From Acididesulfobacillus acetoxydans (GTDB lineage Bacteria > Bacillota > Desulfitobacteriia > Desulfitobacteriales > Desulfitobacteriaceae), in the NCBI RefSeq assembly GCF_900016645.1, contig NZ_CDGJ01000033.1: 64,000 nucleotides of DNA; one strand, given 5' to 3'. Positions within the stretch are counted from its first letter, which is position 1; each line of letters starts with the position of its first letter. Position numbers and translations under genes: made by a program. Shown piece by piece: positions 1-7,516 of the stretch. Under the pieces are notes generated by a model that had not been told where the DNA came from, did no database searches, and saw only the letters and a program-made list of their open reading frames with translations.

Positions 1-789
1 GTTGAGGTTCGGCCCGACGGTATGGGAGTGGTCGTGCGCACTTTGGCGCAAGGGATTGCCCGGGAGGAAATCCGGGAGGATCTCGGGCACCTGGCCGGAC
101 TGTGGCGGCGCTTGCAGGAGAAAAAGGCGACCGCGCCGGTTCCGGGATTGCTGCACCGGGATCTGGAATTGATTTTACGCTTAGTTCGCGATCTCGTGGA
201 TCGAGAAGTCACGAAAATCACCGCGGACCGGGAAGAAGTGGCCGGGATCATGCGCGAGGCCCTGGCGGACATCGGGCATCCGGCCTCAAGGGCTGTCTCG
301 GTTGACTTGAGCGGCAGCCTTTTTTCCCGTTATGGGGTCGATGATGAGGTGCGCAAGGCCTTGCGCCCGAAAGTATGGCTGAAAAGCGGCGGCTATTTGG
401 TCGTCAACAGTACGGAAGCCTTGGTCGCCATTGACGTCAACACCGGAAAGTATGTGGGGAAGCGCTCTTTGGCGGAGACGGTCCTGCGCACGAATCTGGA
501 GGCGGCGAAGGAGGTCGCCCGGCAGCTGCGCCTGCGCAACCTGGGAGGTATCATCATTATCGATTTTATTGACATGGATGCGGCCGCGGACCAAGAGCGG
601 GTCTTGCAGGCCTTGGCAGAAGCTTGCCTGCCGGACCGGATCAAGTGTCACATTCTGGGTCTTACTCAGCTGGGGTTGGTGGAGATGACGCGCAAGAAAG
701 TGGGCCGGACGCTGGCCGCGCGCTTTACGAAACCCTGCCCGGTTTGTGACGGGCACGGATACATAACCCCGGGATCCCGTCAAAGTTAA
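1..789 (+). CDS. rng: Ribonuclease E/G family protein, 3' part only
   Basis: The reading frame is open from the first base, so the 5' end lies outside the window; 262 residues are visible. This is the catalytic C-terminal half of an RNase E/G endoribonuclease, which cuts single-stranded RNA in rRNA maturation and mRNA decay. The two acidic Mg-binding stretches are visible (VAIDVNTGK and IIIIDFIDMD). The tail holds KPCPVCDGHG, matching the zinc-link cysteines of RNase E. Lying just before rplU-prp-rpmA is the standard Firmicute position. The stop codon falls inside a small hairpin repeat at 776-793. Family assignment is firm; RNase G rather than RNase E is inferred from synteny and the short C-terminus. 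Confidence 0.93.
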   Translation, partial: VEVRPDGMGVVVRTLAQGIAREEIREDLGHLAGLWRRLQEKKATAPVPGLLHRDLELILRLVRDLVDREVTKITADREEVAGIMREALADIGHPASRAVSVDLSGSLFSRYGVDDEVRKALRPKVWLKSGGYLVVNSTEALVAIDVNTGKYVGKRSLAETVLRTNLEAAKEVARQLRLRNLGGIIIIDFIDMDAAADQERVLQALAEACLPDRIKCHILGLTQLGLVEMTRKKVGRTLAARFTKPCPVCDGHGYITPGSRQS

Positions 790-793
790 CGGG
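776..793 (+). repeat. Small hairpin repeat, copy 1
   Basis: Five-base stem CCCGT/ACGGG around the loop CAAAGTTA, overlapping the end of the RNase gene. A second copy at 47966-47983 has the same loop but stem CTCGT/ACGAG, a compensatory pair change. The sequence GCGAGC follows both copies. Confidence 0.5.
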
Positions 794-898
794 CGAGCCT
801 TGCAAGTGCTAAGCAAACCTTTCAGGCAAAGGAGCGTCCCCGCACGCGGAAGGCGCGGCGTTAGGACGCGCCTCAGACGTCACATAATCCGTTAACGT

Positions 899-928
899 TT
901 GACAAAATAAAAGCAAACGTGTTAAAAT
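899..928 (+). promoter_or_regulatory. Sigma-A promoter of rplU-prp-rpmA
   Basis: TTGACA (899-904) and TAAAAT (923-928) are separated by 18 bases. The -35 box is a perfect match and the -10 box differs from TATAAT at one position. Transcription would begin near 935, leaving a leader of about 125 bases before rplU. Confidence 0.8.
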
Positions 929-963
929 AACAAAATGTGGTGGCTCTCTGCCGCAACCGCGCG

Positions 964-1030
964 CAACAGGTCGACAATAATTTTCCCCGGCCGGGATACT
1001 TCTCGCCGCGGGGGGAAAATTAACCTGCTC
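964..1030 (+). ncRNA. Probable L21 leader (ribosomal protein autoregulation)
   Basis: The untranslated leader of rplU contains a perfect 10-bp stem, AATTTTCCCC (979-988) with GGGGAAAATT (1012-1021). It is extended outward by CAGG (967-970) with CCTG (1024-1027). Firmicutes often carry a structured L21 leader at this position through which L21 represses its own operon. The match to that RNA family rests on position and structure; I could not score it against a covariance model. Confidence 0.55.
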
Positions 1031-1060
1031 TGGCGAGTCTGGGATAGAGGAGGTGTTAGG

Positions 1061-1372
1061 ATGTATGCAGTAATTGAGACCGGAGGCAAACAATTCCGGG
1101 TTAAACAAGGGGATACTCTGAAGGTGGAGAAACTTAAGGCCAATGTCGGTGACATTGTGACGATTGAGAAAGTCCTGCTCGTCGAACAGGATGGCGTGGT
1201 CAAAGTGGGAACCCCCGTTCTTGCCGGCGCAAAAGCCCTTTTAAAGGTTGTTGAACATGGCAAAGGGGAGAAGATCATTGTCTTCAAATACAAGCCCAAA
1301 AAGAACTACCGCCGTAAACAAGGACACCGGCAGCCTTACACAAAGGTCCTTGTCGAGGCGCTCGAAGCGTAG
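1061..1372 (+). CDS. rplU: 50S ribosomal protein L21
   Basis: A 103-residue protein starting MYAVIETGGKQ, the standard L21 N-terminus, with the family C-terminal segment KPKKNYRRKQGHRQPYT. It binds 23S rRNA in the large subunit. The ATG at 1061 follows a strong GAGGAGGT ribosome binding site and gives the usual family length; an upstream in-frame extension from 935 lies in the leader and was rejected. First gene of the rplU-prp-rpmA operon. Confidence 0.97.
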   Translation: MYAVIETGGKQFRVKQGDTLKVEKLKANVGDIVTIEKVLLVEQDGVVKVGTPVLAGAKALLKVVEHGKGEKIIVFKYKPKKNYRRKQGHRQPYTKVLVEALEA

Positions 1373-1400
1373 GTTGGGCACCCCCGGGGAAGAGAGCCGT

Positions 1401-1766
1401 ATGGAGTTTCGGGCTAAGCCGAAGAGACTCTGTTTCTCCGCCTGGGTTGACTCCGAAGGGTTTATCCATGGGTTTGAGCTGAGCGGCCATGCCGGATTTG
1501 CCGACCCCGGCCAAGATGTCGTCTGTGCGGGAGTTTCGGCTTTAAGCATCGCCGCCGTCAACGGGCTTGAACATTTTCTCAGTGTTCCCCCGCAGGTGCG
1601 GGAGGGCACGGGTTTTCTTGCTTGCAGCCTCGGTCCGCTGGGCGGGGAGGAATTTTCCCGGGCACAGTGGATCCTGGAAACCCTGAGGCTGGGCCTGGAG
1701 GGGATCCGGGCGGCTTATGGAGACGAATATCTGATGATTGAACAGAGGAGGTGGACTCCGTGTTAA
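1401..1766 (+). CDS. prp: Ribosomal-processing cysteine protease Prp
   Basis: A 121-residue protein with the Prp signature SGHAGFADPGQDVVCAGVS; His30 and Cys42 are the expected catalytic pair. In Firmicutes Prp removes the N-terminal extension of ribosomal protein L27. Its gene lies between rplU and rpmA as expected and overlaps the start of rpmA by 7 bases, suggesting translational coupling of protease and substrate. The ATG at 1401 follows a GGGGAAGAGAG purine tract. The substrate site is visible in the next gene. Confidence 0.93.
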   Translation: MEFRAKPKRLCFSAWVDSEGFIHGFELSGHAGFADPGQDVVCAGVSALSIAAVNGLEHFLSVPPQVREGTGFLACSLGPLGGEEFSRAQWILETLRLGLEGIRAAYGDEYLMIEQRRWTPC

Positions 1767-2059
1767 GAATGGACCTGCAGCTTTTCGCCCATAAAAAAGG
1801 GGTGGGGAGCTCCCGTAACGGCCGTGACAGTGCGGCCCAGCGCCTTGGCGTAAAACGGGGCGACGGTCAGTTTGTTTTGGCGGGAAACATCATCGTGCGC
1901 CAGCGCGGCACGAAATTTCACCCGGGCAAAAATTGCGGCCTCGGCAAAGACGATACTCTCTTCGCCTTGACCGATGGCTACGTGAAATTCGAACGCAAGG
2001 ATCGCAAACGCAAACAGGTGAGTATTTATTCTGAACGCCCGGTTGCTCAAGTACAATAA
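1760..2059 (+). CDS. rpmA: 50S ribosomal protein L27 with cleavable pro-sequence
   Basis: A 99-residue L27. The start is GTG at 1760, seven bases after GAGGAGGTG; an in-frame GTG at 1751 lies inside the ribosome binding site and was rejected. The protein begins MLRMDLQLFAHKKGVGSSRN. LQLF followed by A is the Firmicute Prp cleavage motif, so mature L27 should start at AHKKGVG, whose N-terminus reaches toward the peptidyl-transferase centre. It overlaps prp by 7 bases and is followed by a strong terminator. Confidence 0.97.
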   Translation: MLRMDLQLFAHKKGVGSSRNGRDSAAQRLGVKRGDGQFVLAGNIIVRQRGTKFHPGKNCGLGKDDTLFALTDGYVKFERKDRKRKQVSIYSERPVAQVQ

Positions 2060-2071
2060 CCTGAAAATCTA

Positions 2072-2100
2072 AACCCCCGGGATAGCCCCCGGGGGTTTTT
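2072..2100 (+). terminator. Intrinsic terminator after rpmA
   Basis: Ten-base perfect stem AACCCCCGGG (2072-2081) with CCCGGGGGTT (2088-2097) and a six-base loop, running into TTTTT. It closes the L21-Prp-L27 operon. Confidence 0.9.
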
Positions 2101-2135
2101 CGGTTTATCCTACCCAAAAAGTACCAGTATCCCGC

Positions 2136-2162
2136 AGGATAAGAAAACTTGCGTCAGCCGCC
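2136..2162 (+). repeat. Dispersed 27-bp repeat, copy 1
   Basis: A 27-base segment (starting AGGATAAGAAAACTTGCG and ending in CAGCCGCC) recurs at 54024-54050 with two differences. Its first part also occurs on the minus strand at 52725-52741. It lies between the rpmA terminator and spo0B. Confidence 0.5.
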
Positions 2163-2234
2163 TGCGCCGGAGGGCTTGGCGCCGGCCGAGTTTTCGAGTT
2201 TACGGTTTCGGATCTCGTGAGAAAGGGCATGGCT

Positions 2235-2798
2235 ATGGATAGGGATTGTGATGAGCGGTTAGCGGAAAAACTACTGACTGAGCAACTGGCCTGGTACCGG
2301 TTGCAGCGGCATGATTTTATGAACCATTGGCAGGTAGTCATGGGGTATCTGCAGCTCAAACAGGCTGATAAGGCTTTAGCCTACTTGAGAGGGATCACGG
2401 ATAGCGAGAGGGCGGAACAGCGGCTTGGCCGGATCCCGGAGCCTTATGTAGCAGCGGTTTTGCTGGGGCTCATTCTGCGCTTGCGCCAGGAAGAGATAGC
2501 CTGTGAAGTTGAGTTGGCGGAGGAACCGCAAGGGGATACTTTTTGGCGGGCACCGCGGCAGCCCGGGTATGCCGAGTCTTTGTACGGGTACACTACTGAG
2601 TGTCTGGCTTTGGGGCGCTCTTACCTCCCGGCGTGTCCCTCCCTGGAGGCCCGGGTCATTCTTACGGCCGCCGGAAAGGAATTGGAGGTCTCGTTTGAAT
2701 TGTATCGCCGGGAAACGCACGGCGAAAGCCGGGGAGAGAAGATCGGGGAATGGCTAGCCGGGAAGAAGTGGCGGCAGAACCGGCCGGCGGATCTTTAA
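2235..2798 (+). CDS. spo0B: Spo0B-like sporulation phosphotransferase
   Basis: A 187-residue protein whose N-terminal helix carries RHDFMNHWQVVMGYLQL, the Spo0B/sensor-kinase H-box, with His26 as the probable phosphorylated residue. Spo0B relays phosphate from Spo0F to Spo0A in the sporulation phosphorelay. The position between rpmA and obg is the Bacillus spo0B locus, which strengthens the call. The C-terminal half is weakly recognisable, as in other Spo0B proteins, which have a degenerate ATPase-like domain. ATG 2235 was chosen because GAAAGGG lies 7 bases upstream; ATG 2229 and GTG 2217 are alternatives. Confidence 0.75.
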   Translation: MDRDCDERLAEKLLTEQLAWYRLQRHDFMNHWQVVMGYLQLKQADKALAYLRGITDSERAEQRLGRIPEPYVAAVLLGLILRLRQEEIACEVELAEEPQGDTFWRAPRQPGYAESLYGYTTECLALGRSYLPACPSLEARVILTAAGKELEVSFELYRRETHGESRGEKIGEWLAGKKWRQNRPADL

Positions 2799-3007
2799 GA
2801 GGCGCGGGTCCCGGCGCCGCAGCGGCGCCTGCGTCGGATGGGCAATGGCATGCGGATCCCGCTGGGGCAACGACACTGCCGCTGGGCTGTTTCAGGCCGT
2901 GAACGCGCAGACGACGCCTTGAGCCTCGCCGACCCGGTCAGTCCGAGGCGCGGACTGTCTGCAAACGCGCCCGGAAGAGTCAGAAAAAGGTAGAGGAGTC
3001 TCTAAGA

Positions 3008-4285
3008 ATGTTTTACGATCAGGCTGAAATCTATGTGAAGGGCGGGGACGGCGGGGCCGGAGCGGTGGCTTTCCGCCGCGAAAAATATGTGCCGGAAGGC
3101 GGCCCGAGCGGCGGGGACGGCGGGCGCGGCGGCAGCGTGGTTTTGGTGGCTGACCGGGGGCTCAGAACTCTGGTGGATTTTCGCTACAAGCGTCACTACA
3201 AGGCGGAGCGGGGCGAGCACGGCCAGGGCAAGAACATGCACGGTAAAGGGGCCGAGGATCTGTGTCTGCGGCTGCCGGCGGGAACTTTGGTGAAAGACGC
3301 GGTTACCGGGGAAGTGCTGGCCGACCTGGTCGAAGACGGGCAGCGGGCAGTTGTGGCTCAAGGAGGACGGGGCGGGCGGGGGAATGCCCGTTTTATGAGC
3401 AATACCAACAAGGCCCCGACTTTTGCCGAAAACGGAGAACCGGGCAAGGAACGGCGGCTGCTCCTGGAGCTCAAACTCCTCGCGGACGTGGGTTTGGTCG
3501 GCTTTCCCAACGTGGGCAAGTCGACTCTCATTGCTAAAGTATCGGCGGCCAAGCCCAAAATAGCGCCTTACCATTTTACGACGCTGGTGCCGAATCTCGG
3601 GGTGGTTCGTCTGGCTGACGGGGAAAGCTTTGTCATGGCTGATATTCCCGGGCTGATCGAGGGAGCGCACAGCGGGGCGGGTTTGGGGTATGAGTTCCTG
3701 CGCCATACCGAGCGGACCCGTCTGCTTTTGCATGTCTTGGATGTTTCCGGTTCGGAAGGGCGTGATCCCTTGGAGGACTTTCGTCTGATTCAGAACGAAC
3801 TGGCTCAGTACAATTCCTTCTTGGCCGAACGCCCGATGATGATCGTCGCCAACAAAATGGACATGCCGGGAGCGGAGGACAATCTGGCACGCGTGCGTGC
3901 GGCTTTGGGCATAAGTTATGAGATATTTCCGGTTTCCGCCCTGACCGGGGAAGGACTGGGCGAACTCCTGGGTCGAGTCGGGCAAAGGCTCCCCGGGCTT
4001 CCGGTGCCGGAGCCGGTGGTCCGGGCCGAAGAGGGGCACCGTTTGACCAAAGCCGGCCCGTCGGAGAGGTTCGAAATCGGACGGGATGAGGACGGTGTTT
4101 TTATCATCCGGGGCCGCGAGGTCGAACGCCATGTGGCCATGACTCACTTTGAAAGCGAAGAAGGCGTTTACCGCCTGCAGACAATCCTGCGCGTCATGGG
4201 CGTTGACGAGGCTCTGCGGGCGCGCGGCATTCGCGCAGGTGATAAAGTGCGAATCAAAGGATTGGAATTCGAGTGGCAGGAGTAG
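3008..4285 (+). CDS. obg: GTPase Obg
   Basis: A 425-residue protein with the three-part Obg layout: a glycine-rich Obg fold (about 1-158), a GTPase domain with G1 GFPNVGKST (about 165-173), G3 DIPGLIEGA, G4 NKMD and a serine-alanine G5, and a C-terminal OCT domain from about residue 345. Obg acts in large-subunit assembly, the stringent response and, in Bacillus, sporulation initiation. Length matches the family. It lies downstream of spo0B as in Bacillus, but nadD, normally close behind, is about 23 kb away here. Confidence 0.97.
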   Translation: MFYDQAEIYVKGGDGGAGAVAFRREKYVPEGGPSGGDGGRGGSVVLVADRGLRTLVDFRYKRHYKAERGEHGQGKNMHGKGAEDLCLRLPAGTLVKDAVTGEVLADLVEDGQRAVVAQGGRGGRGNARFMSNTNKAPTFAENGEPGKERRLLLELKLLADVGLVGFPNVGKSTLIAKVSAAKPKIAPYHFTTLVPNLGVVRLADGESFVMADIPGLIEGAHSGAGLGYEFLRHTERTRLLLHVLDVSGSEGRDPLEDFRLIQNELAQYNSFLAERPMMIVANKMDMPGAEDNLARVRAALGISYEIFPVSALTGEGLGELLGRVGQRLPGLPVPEPVVRAEEGHRLTKAGPSERFEIGRDEDGVFIIRGREVERHVAMTHFESEEGVYRLQTILRVMGVDEALRARGIRAGDKVRIKGLEFEWQE

Positions 4286-4401
4286 GCTGGATCAGAGGCC
4301 GGATTAAGATAATTCGAACCAAGATGAATGTGGTTCCCCGGCCGGAAGAGAAATAGGAAGCGGCAGGCGGGCGTTTTAATTCTCTTTTAATGGGGGTTTC
4401 C

Positions 4402-4429
4402 TTATATTTTAAGAGAAATCAGATACAAT
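4402..4429 (+). promoter_or_regulatory. Possible sigma-E-type promoter of asnB
   Basis: TTATATT (4402-4408), a 13-base gap, then GATACAAT (4422-4429). This resembles the mother-cell sigma-E pattern (ATATT, about 14 bases, CATACAAT). No good sigma-A -35 box is spaced correctly from this -10. A paralogous asparagine synthetase of Bacillus (AsnO) is sporulation-expressed, so the reading is plausible but unproven. Confidence 0.35.
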
Positions 4430-4462
4430 ATCCTCTAGGGGTGTAAAAAGGAGGATCATTGT

Positions 4463-6409
4463 ATGTGCGGAATTTGCGGGCTTCTGACCGGCACCCAACG
4501 GGTTGATATGCCGTTGCTGCGGGTGATGACCGGTTCGCTGCAACATCGCGGGCCGGACGAAGAAGCCTTCTATGTGGGAAGAAACATCGGTTTAGGGTTT
4601 AGGCGCCTGGCGATTGTGGAGCGGGGGGCCGCACACCAGCCGTTTCAAAACGAAGGGGGCCACATTCGCGTCGTCTTCAACGGGGAGATTTATAATTATA
4701 AATCTCTCAAGGAAAGCCTGGGCAAACGGGGGCATCGCTTCGGCCAGGGCGGGGACGGAGAAGTGATTGCTCACCTGTACGAAGAATACGGATTCACCTT
4801 TCCGGCCCATTTGCGGGGGACCTTTGCCTTGGCTCTCTGGGACGGGCGCCGGCGGCGTTTGCTGCTCAGCCGGGATCGACTGGGGGTTAAGCCTCTCTAC
4901 TTTTATCTGAACGAAAGCCGCAGCGATCTCTGCTTCGCTTCGGAGTTAAAGGCTTTGCTGCACGGAGTGGAAGATCCTCAAGTGGACTTGGAGGCTTTGG
5001 ACCAATACCTGAGTTACCGTTATGTTCCGGCGCCCTATACCCTTTTCAGACACATTCGCAAACTTGAGCCCGGGACCAGCCTCATCGTCGGCTGGCGGGG
5101 CGAGCGTTTGGATGCCCGCCGGGTGAGATACTGGCGTTTGCCGGAGGAATCTCTGGCTCTGTCCATGTCCGAGGCCGTGCAGAGAGTGGACGAAGCCTTG
5201 AACGATGCCTGGCAGATCCGCTGGCCTGAGGAGGTGCCGGCCGGGTACTTTTTCAGCGGCGGACTTGATTCGGCCGGGCTGGCGGCCTTGCATCAAAAAT
5301 CGCGCGCAGAACCTGCGCGTACCTATGCGGTGGGTTTTGAGCAGCCGGAGAAGACGCGTGATTATCGTTATTTCTCGGAACTGGAGCAGGCCAGGGCTGC
5401 GGCCAAGCTCTTGGGAACGGTGCACAGGGAACGGCTTGTGACTCGGCGCGAAGTGGAGGAGAGGCTGGCCGAGGTCATTTTGGCTATGGATGAGCCGATT
5501 GCCGATCCGACCGCGCTGCCGCTCTATTTCCTGGCGGAATTTGCCGCCGCCGCGGGAGAAAAAGTGATTTTTTCCGGTGAGGGGGCGGACGAACTTTTCG
5601 GCGGGTACACGGTCTACCGGGAACCGCTGCAATGCCGGCGCTACCGGGCCCTGCCGGGCTGGCTGCGCGCTTGTGCCGAAGGTGCTTTTCCCGCGCAGAC
5701 GAGGCGCTTCAGTCTCAGCCTGCCGGAAAGATATTTTGGTGTGGGCGGGCTGTTGCGTCCGGATCACAAAGAGGGGCTGTATCGGCCGGATGTCTGGGCC
5801 GAACTGCGAGTTAAGTCCTTTCACGGTCTGGAAGAGTTAGGGGATGAACATTGGCCTGAGGAACAGCGTATGCTGCGCTTTGATATGCTTTCCTGGCTGC
5901 CGGAGAATACACTCATGAAGTCGGATAAGGTGACGATGGCCCATAGCTTGGAAATCCGCCTGCCGTATCTTGACCATCATTTGGTCGAACTTGGCGTCGC
6001 CTTGCCCCTCAACTTCAAGGTTTCCCACCGGGAAAGCAAAACTGTGCTCAGGCAGGCTTTGCGGGCTTACCTGCCCCGGGAAATCTGGCAGCGGCCCAAG
6101 AACGGCTTCCCGGTTCCGGTCACCGCCTGGATGCAGGGAGAATGGCGGGAGAAAATGCTGGAGGTTATTCTGGACCCGGCGGCCGGTATCGGGCGCTACT
6201 TTAGGTGGGATGCCCTGGCTGAGCGTTTCACGGGTCCCCTGTCTTCCCGGTCGGCCCGCCTTATGTGGGCTCTGTACACTCTGGAAGTCTATCTGGGCTA
6301 TATACGCTCGGAAATAAGGGGCCGGAGGGGAATCCCAAGCTCAGAGCGGAGGAAGGCGGAGGGGGACCGGGGAGAGTCGATGTTATCTACCCCGCTTCGG
6401 TGGGGTTAA
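4463..6409 (+). CDS. asnB: Asparagine synthase (glutamine-hydrolysing)
   Basis: A 648-residue enzyme that makes asparagine from aspartate, ATP and glutamine. It begins MCGICG, so Cys2 is the glutaminase nucleophile of the N-terminal Ntn domain. The synthetase domain has the ATP-pyrophosphatase loop FSGGLDS near residue 264. ATG 4463 follows AAAGGAGG. The last codons lie inside a palindromic repeat (6388-6451), so the C-terminal residues STPLRWG come from repeat DNA and the gene's original end has probably been altered. It is the first gene of the block separating obg from nadD and stands alone. Confidence 0.95.
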   Translation: MCGICGLLTGTQRVDMPLLRVMTGSLQHRGPDEEAFYVGRNIGLGFRRLAIVERGAAHQPFQNEGGHIRVVFNGEIYNYKSLKESLGKRGHRFGQGGDGEVIAHLYEEYGFTFPAHLRGTFALALWDGRRRRLLLSRDRLGVKPLYFYLNESRSDLCFASELKALLHGVEDPQVDLEALDQYLSYRYVPAPYTLFRHIRKLEPGTSLIVGWRGERLDARRVRYWRLPEESLALSMSEAVQRVDEALNDAWQIRWPEEVPAGYFFSGGLDSAGLAALHQKSRAEPARTYAVGFEQPEKTRDYRYFSELEQARAAAKLLGTVHRERLVTRREVEERLAEVILAMDEPIADPTALPLYFLAEFAAAAGEKVIFSGEGADELFGGYTVYREPLQCRRYRALPGWLRACAEGAFPAQTRRFSLSLPERYFGVGGLLRPDHKEGLYRPDVWAELRVKSFHGLEELGDEHWPEEQRMLRFDMLSWLPENTLMKSDKVTMAHSLEIRLPYLDHHLVELGVALPLNFKVSHRESKTVLRQALRAYLPREIWQRPKNGFPVPVTAWMQGEWREKMLEVILDPAAGIGRYFRWDALAERFTGPLSSRSARLMWALYTLEVYLGYIRSEIRGRRGIPSSERRKAEGDRGESMLSTPLRWG

Positions 6410-6451
6410 ACTCAGAGTTCGGCCGTCATTGTCCACCGGACAATGACGGCT
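6388..6451 (+). repeat. Dispersed 64-bp palindromic repeat, copy A
   Basis: Two hairpins in a row: CCCCGCTTCGGTGGGG, then a perfect 13-bp stem GCCGTCATTGTCC (6422-6434) with GGACAATGACGGC (6438-6450) and a 3-base loop. A copy of the same length lies on the other strand at 36474-36537 with about nine differences, mostly between the hairpins. It overlaps the 3' end of asnB and may also serve as its transcription end, although no T-tract follows. Confidence 0.7.
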
Positions 6452-6632
6452 TCAGCTGCCGCTTTCCCCCTTTCTTCACTGAAGTTTCACTGGCTTTTAA
6501 TCGAGTTTTAATCTGCGCGGTGTATCCTTATCAGCAAACACATGATGGACATAAAGAACGAAGAAGTGCCAATAATCTTGTCAATACACGACCAAGTGAA
6601 CATTTTCCGTTCTTTTGCAGGAGGTGGATGAC

Positions 6633-6809
6633 TTGAAGTGCCCATTATGCAACGGACATAATTCGGGTCGAATCGGTCGTGATCGTTATTTTTGTCACGA
6701 CTGCTGTCATGAATGGACGGAAAAAGGCAAAAGGATCCGTGTTTTTCGGATTGCCGAGGATGGGCGGGTCATCCGGGTTGCCGTCAAGAGGAAACTGGTG
6801 ACCGCATGA
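6633..6809 (+). CDS. Small zinc-ribbon protein
   Basis: A 58-residue protein with two CxxC pairs (KCPLCNG at the start, FCHDCCHEW about 20 residues later) forming a likely zinc ribbon, followed by a basic tail. No specific family is recognised. The start is TTG 6633, eight bases after AGGAGG, placing MKCPLC at the N-terminus as in similar ribbons. Its stop overlaps the ATG of the response regulator (ATGA), so it is translationally coupled to the two-component pair and may act with it. Confidence 0.7.
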   Translation: MKCPLCNGHNSGRIGRDRYFCHDCCHEWTEKGKRIRVFRIAEDGRVIRVAVKRKLVTA

Positions 6810-7516
6810 GTGGGAGGCCGGAGGGTGAAGCGCCCCTGAACGTTTTATTGGTCGAAGACGACCGCGCCATTGCCAAAGTTATCAGTATGGAACTGCAGCA
6901 CCAGGGGCATCACGTGAGCCTCGCGGCCGACGGTAAGACAGGCCTGAGCCGGGCGATGGAATCGGATTGGGACATTGTCCTTCTCGACATTATGCTGCCA
7001 TACCTGAGCGGATACGAAGTTTGCCGGGAGATCAGGCTGAAAAAAGACATTCCGATTCTCTTGCTGACGGCGAAGGGTGAAGTAAGGGATAAGGTCCTGG
7101 GCTTGGATCTGGGTGCGGACGATTACCTGACCAAACCGTTTGCCATGGATGAGCTCTTGGCCAGGATGCGGGCGGTGCTGCGTCGAAAAAACCCCCAGCC
7201 GCCGCGAGAACAGGGCGGTCTCAGGTTTCGCGAACTGGAGCTGGATCTTTTGGCTTATCGGGTGTATTTTTCCGGGCAGGAGATCCACTTGACTAAGAAA
7301 GAGTTCGAGCTGCTCGCTTTTTTCATGGAGCATCCGCAGCACGTTCTCTCCCGGGAAATGATTTTGGAAAATGTCTGGGGTTACGATTATTATGGCGATA
7401 CGAATATCGTCGACGTCTACGTGCGTTTTTTGAGGGGTAAGCTCGACGAGCCGTTTCAAGTGCATTATCTGCAGACGGTGAGGGGAGTGGGCTATGTCCT
7501 CAGAGCGGAGGAATGA
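6806..7516 (+). CDS. OmpR/PhoB-family response regulator
   Basis: A 236-residue two-domain regulator. The receiver domain has the acidic pair EDD near residue 17-19, phospho-acceptor Asp61 (LLDIMLP) and the conserved Lys in LTKPF. The C-terminal winged-helix DNA-binding domain (about 140-235) carries LTKKEFELLAFF and VRGVGY. It overlaps the zinc-ribbon gene by 4 bases and the kinase gene by 23. The partner kinase is the next gene; target genes are unknown. Confidence 0.93.
   Translation: MSGRPEGEAPLNVLLVEDDRAIAKVISMELQHQGHHVSLAADGKTGLSRAMESDWDIVLLDIMLPYLSGYEVCREIRLKKDIPILLLTAKGEVRDKVLGLDLGADDYLTKPFAMDELLARMRAVLRRKNPQPPREQGGLRFRELELDLLAYRVYFSGQEIHLTKKEFELLAFFMEHPQHVLSREMILENVWGYDYYGDTNIVDVYVRFLRGKLDEPFQVHYLQTVRGVGYVLRAEE

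Noticed and set aside
3002..4147. Long minus-strand open frame opposite obg
   Set aside because: It is a GC-driven shadow of a well-supported gene with no family motifs.
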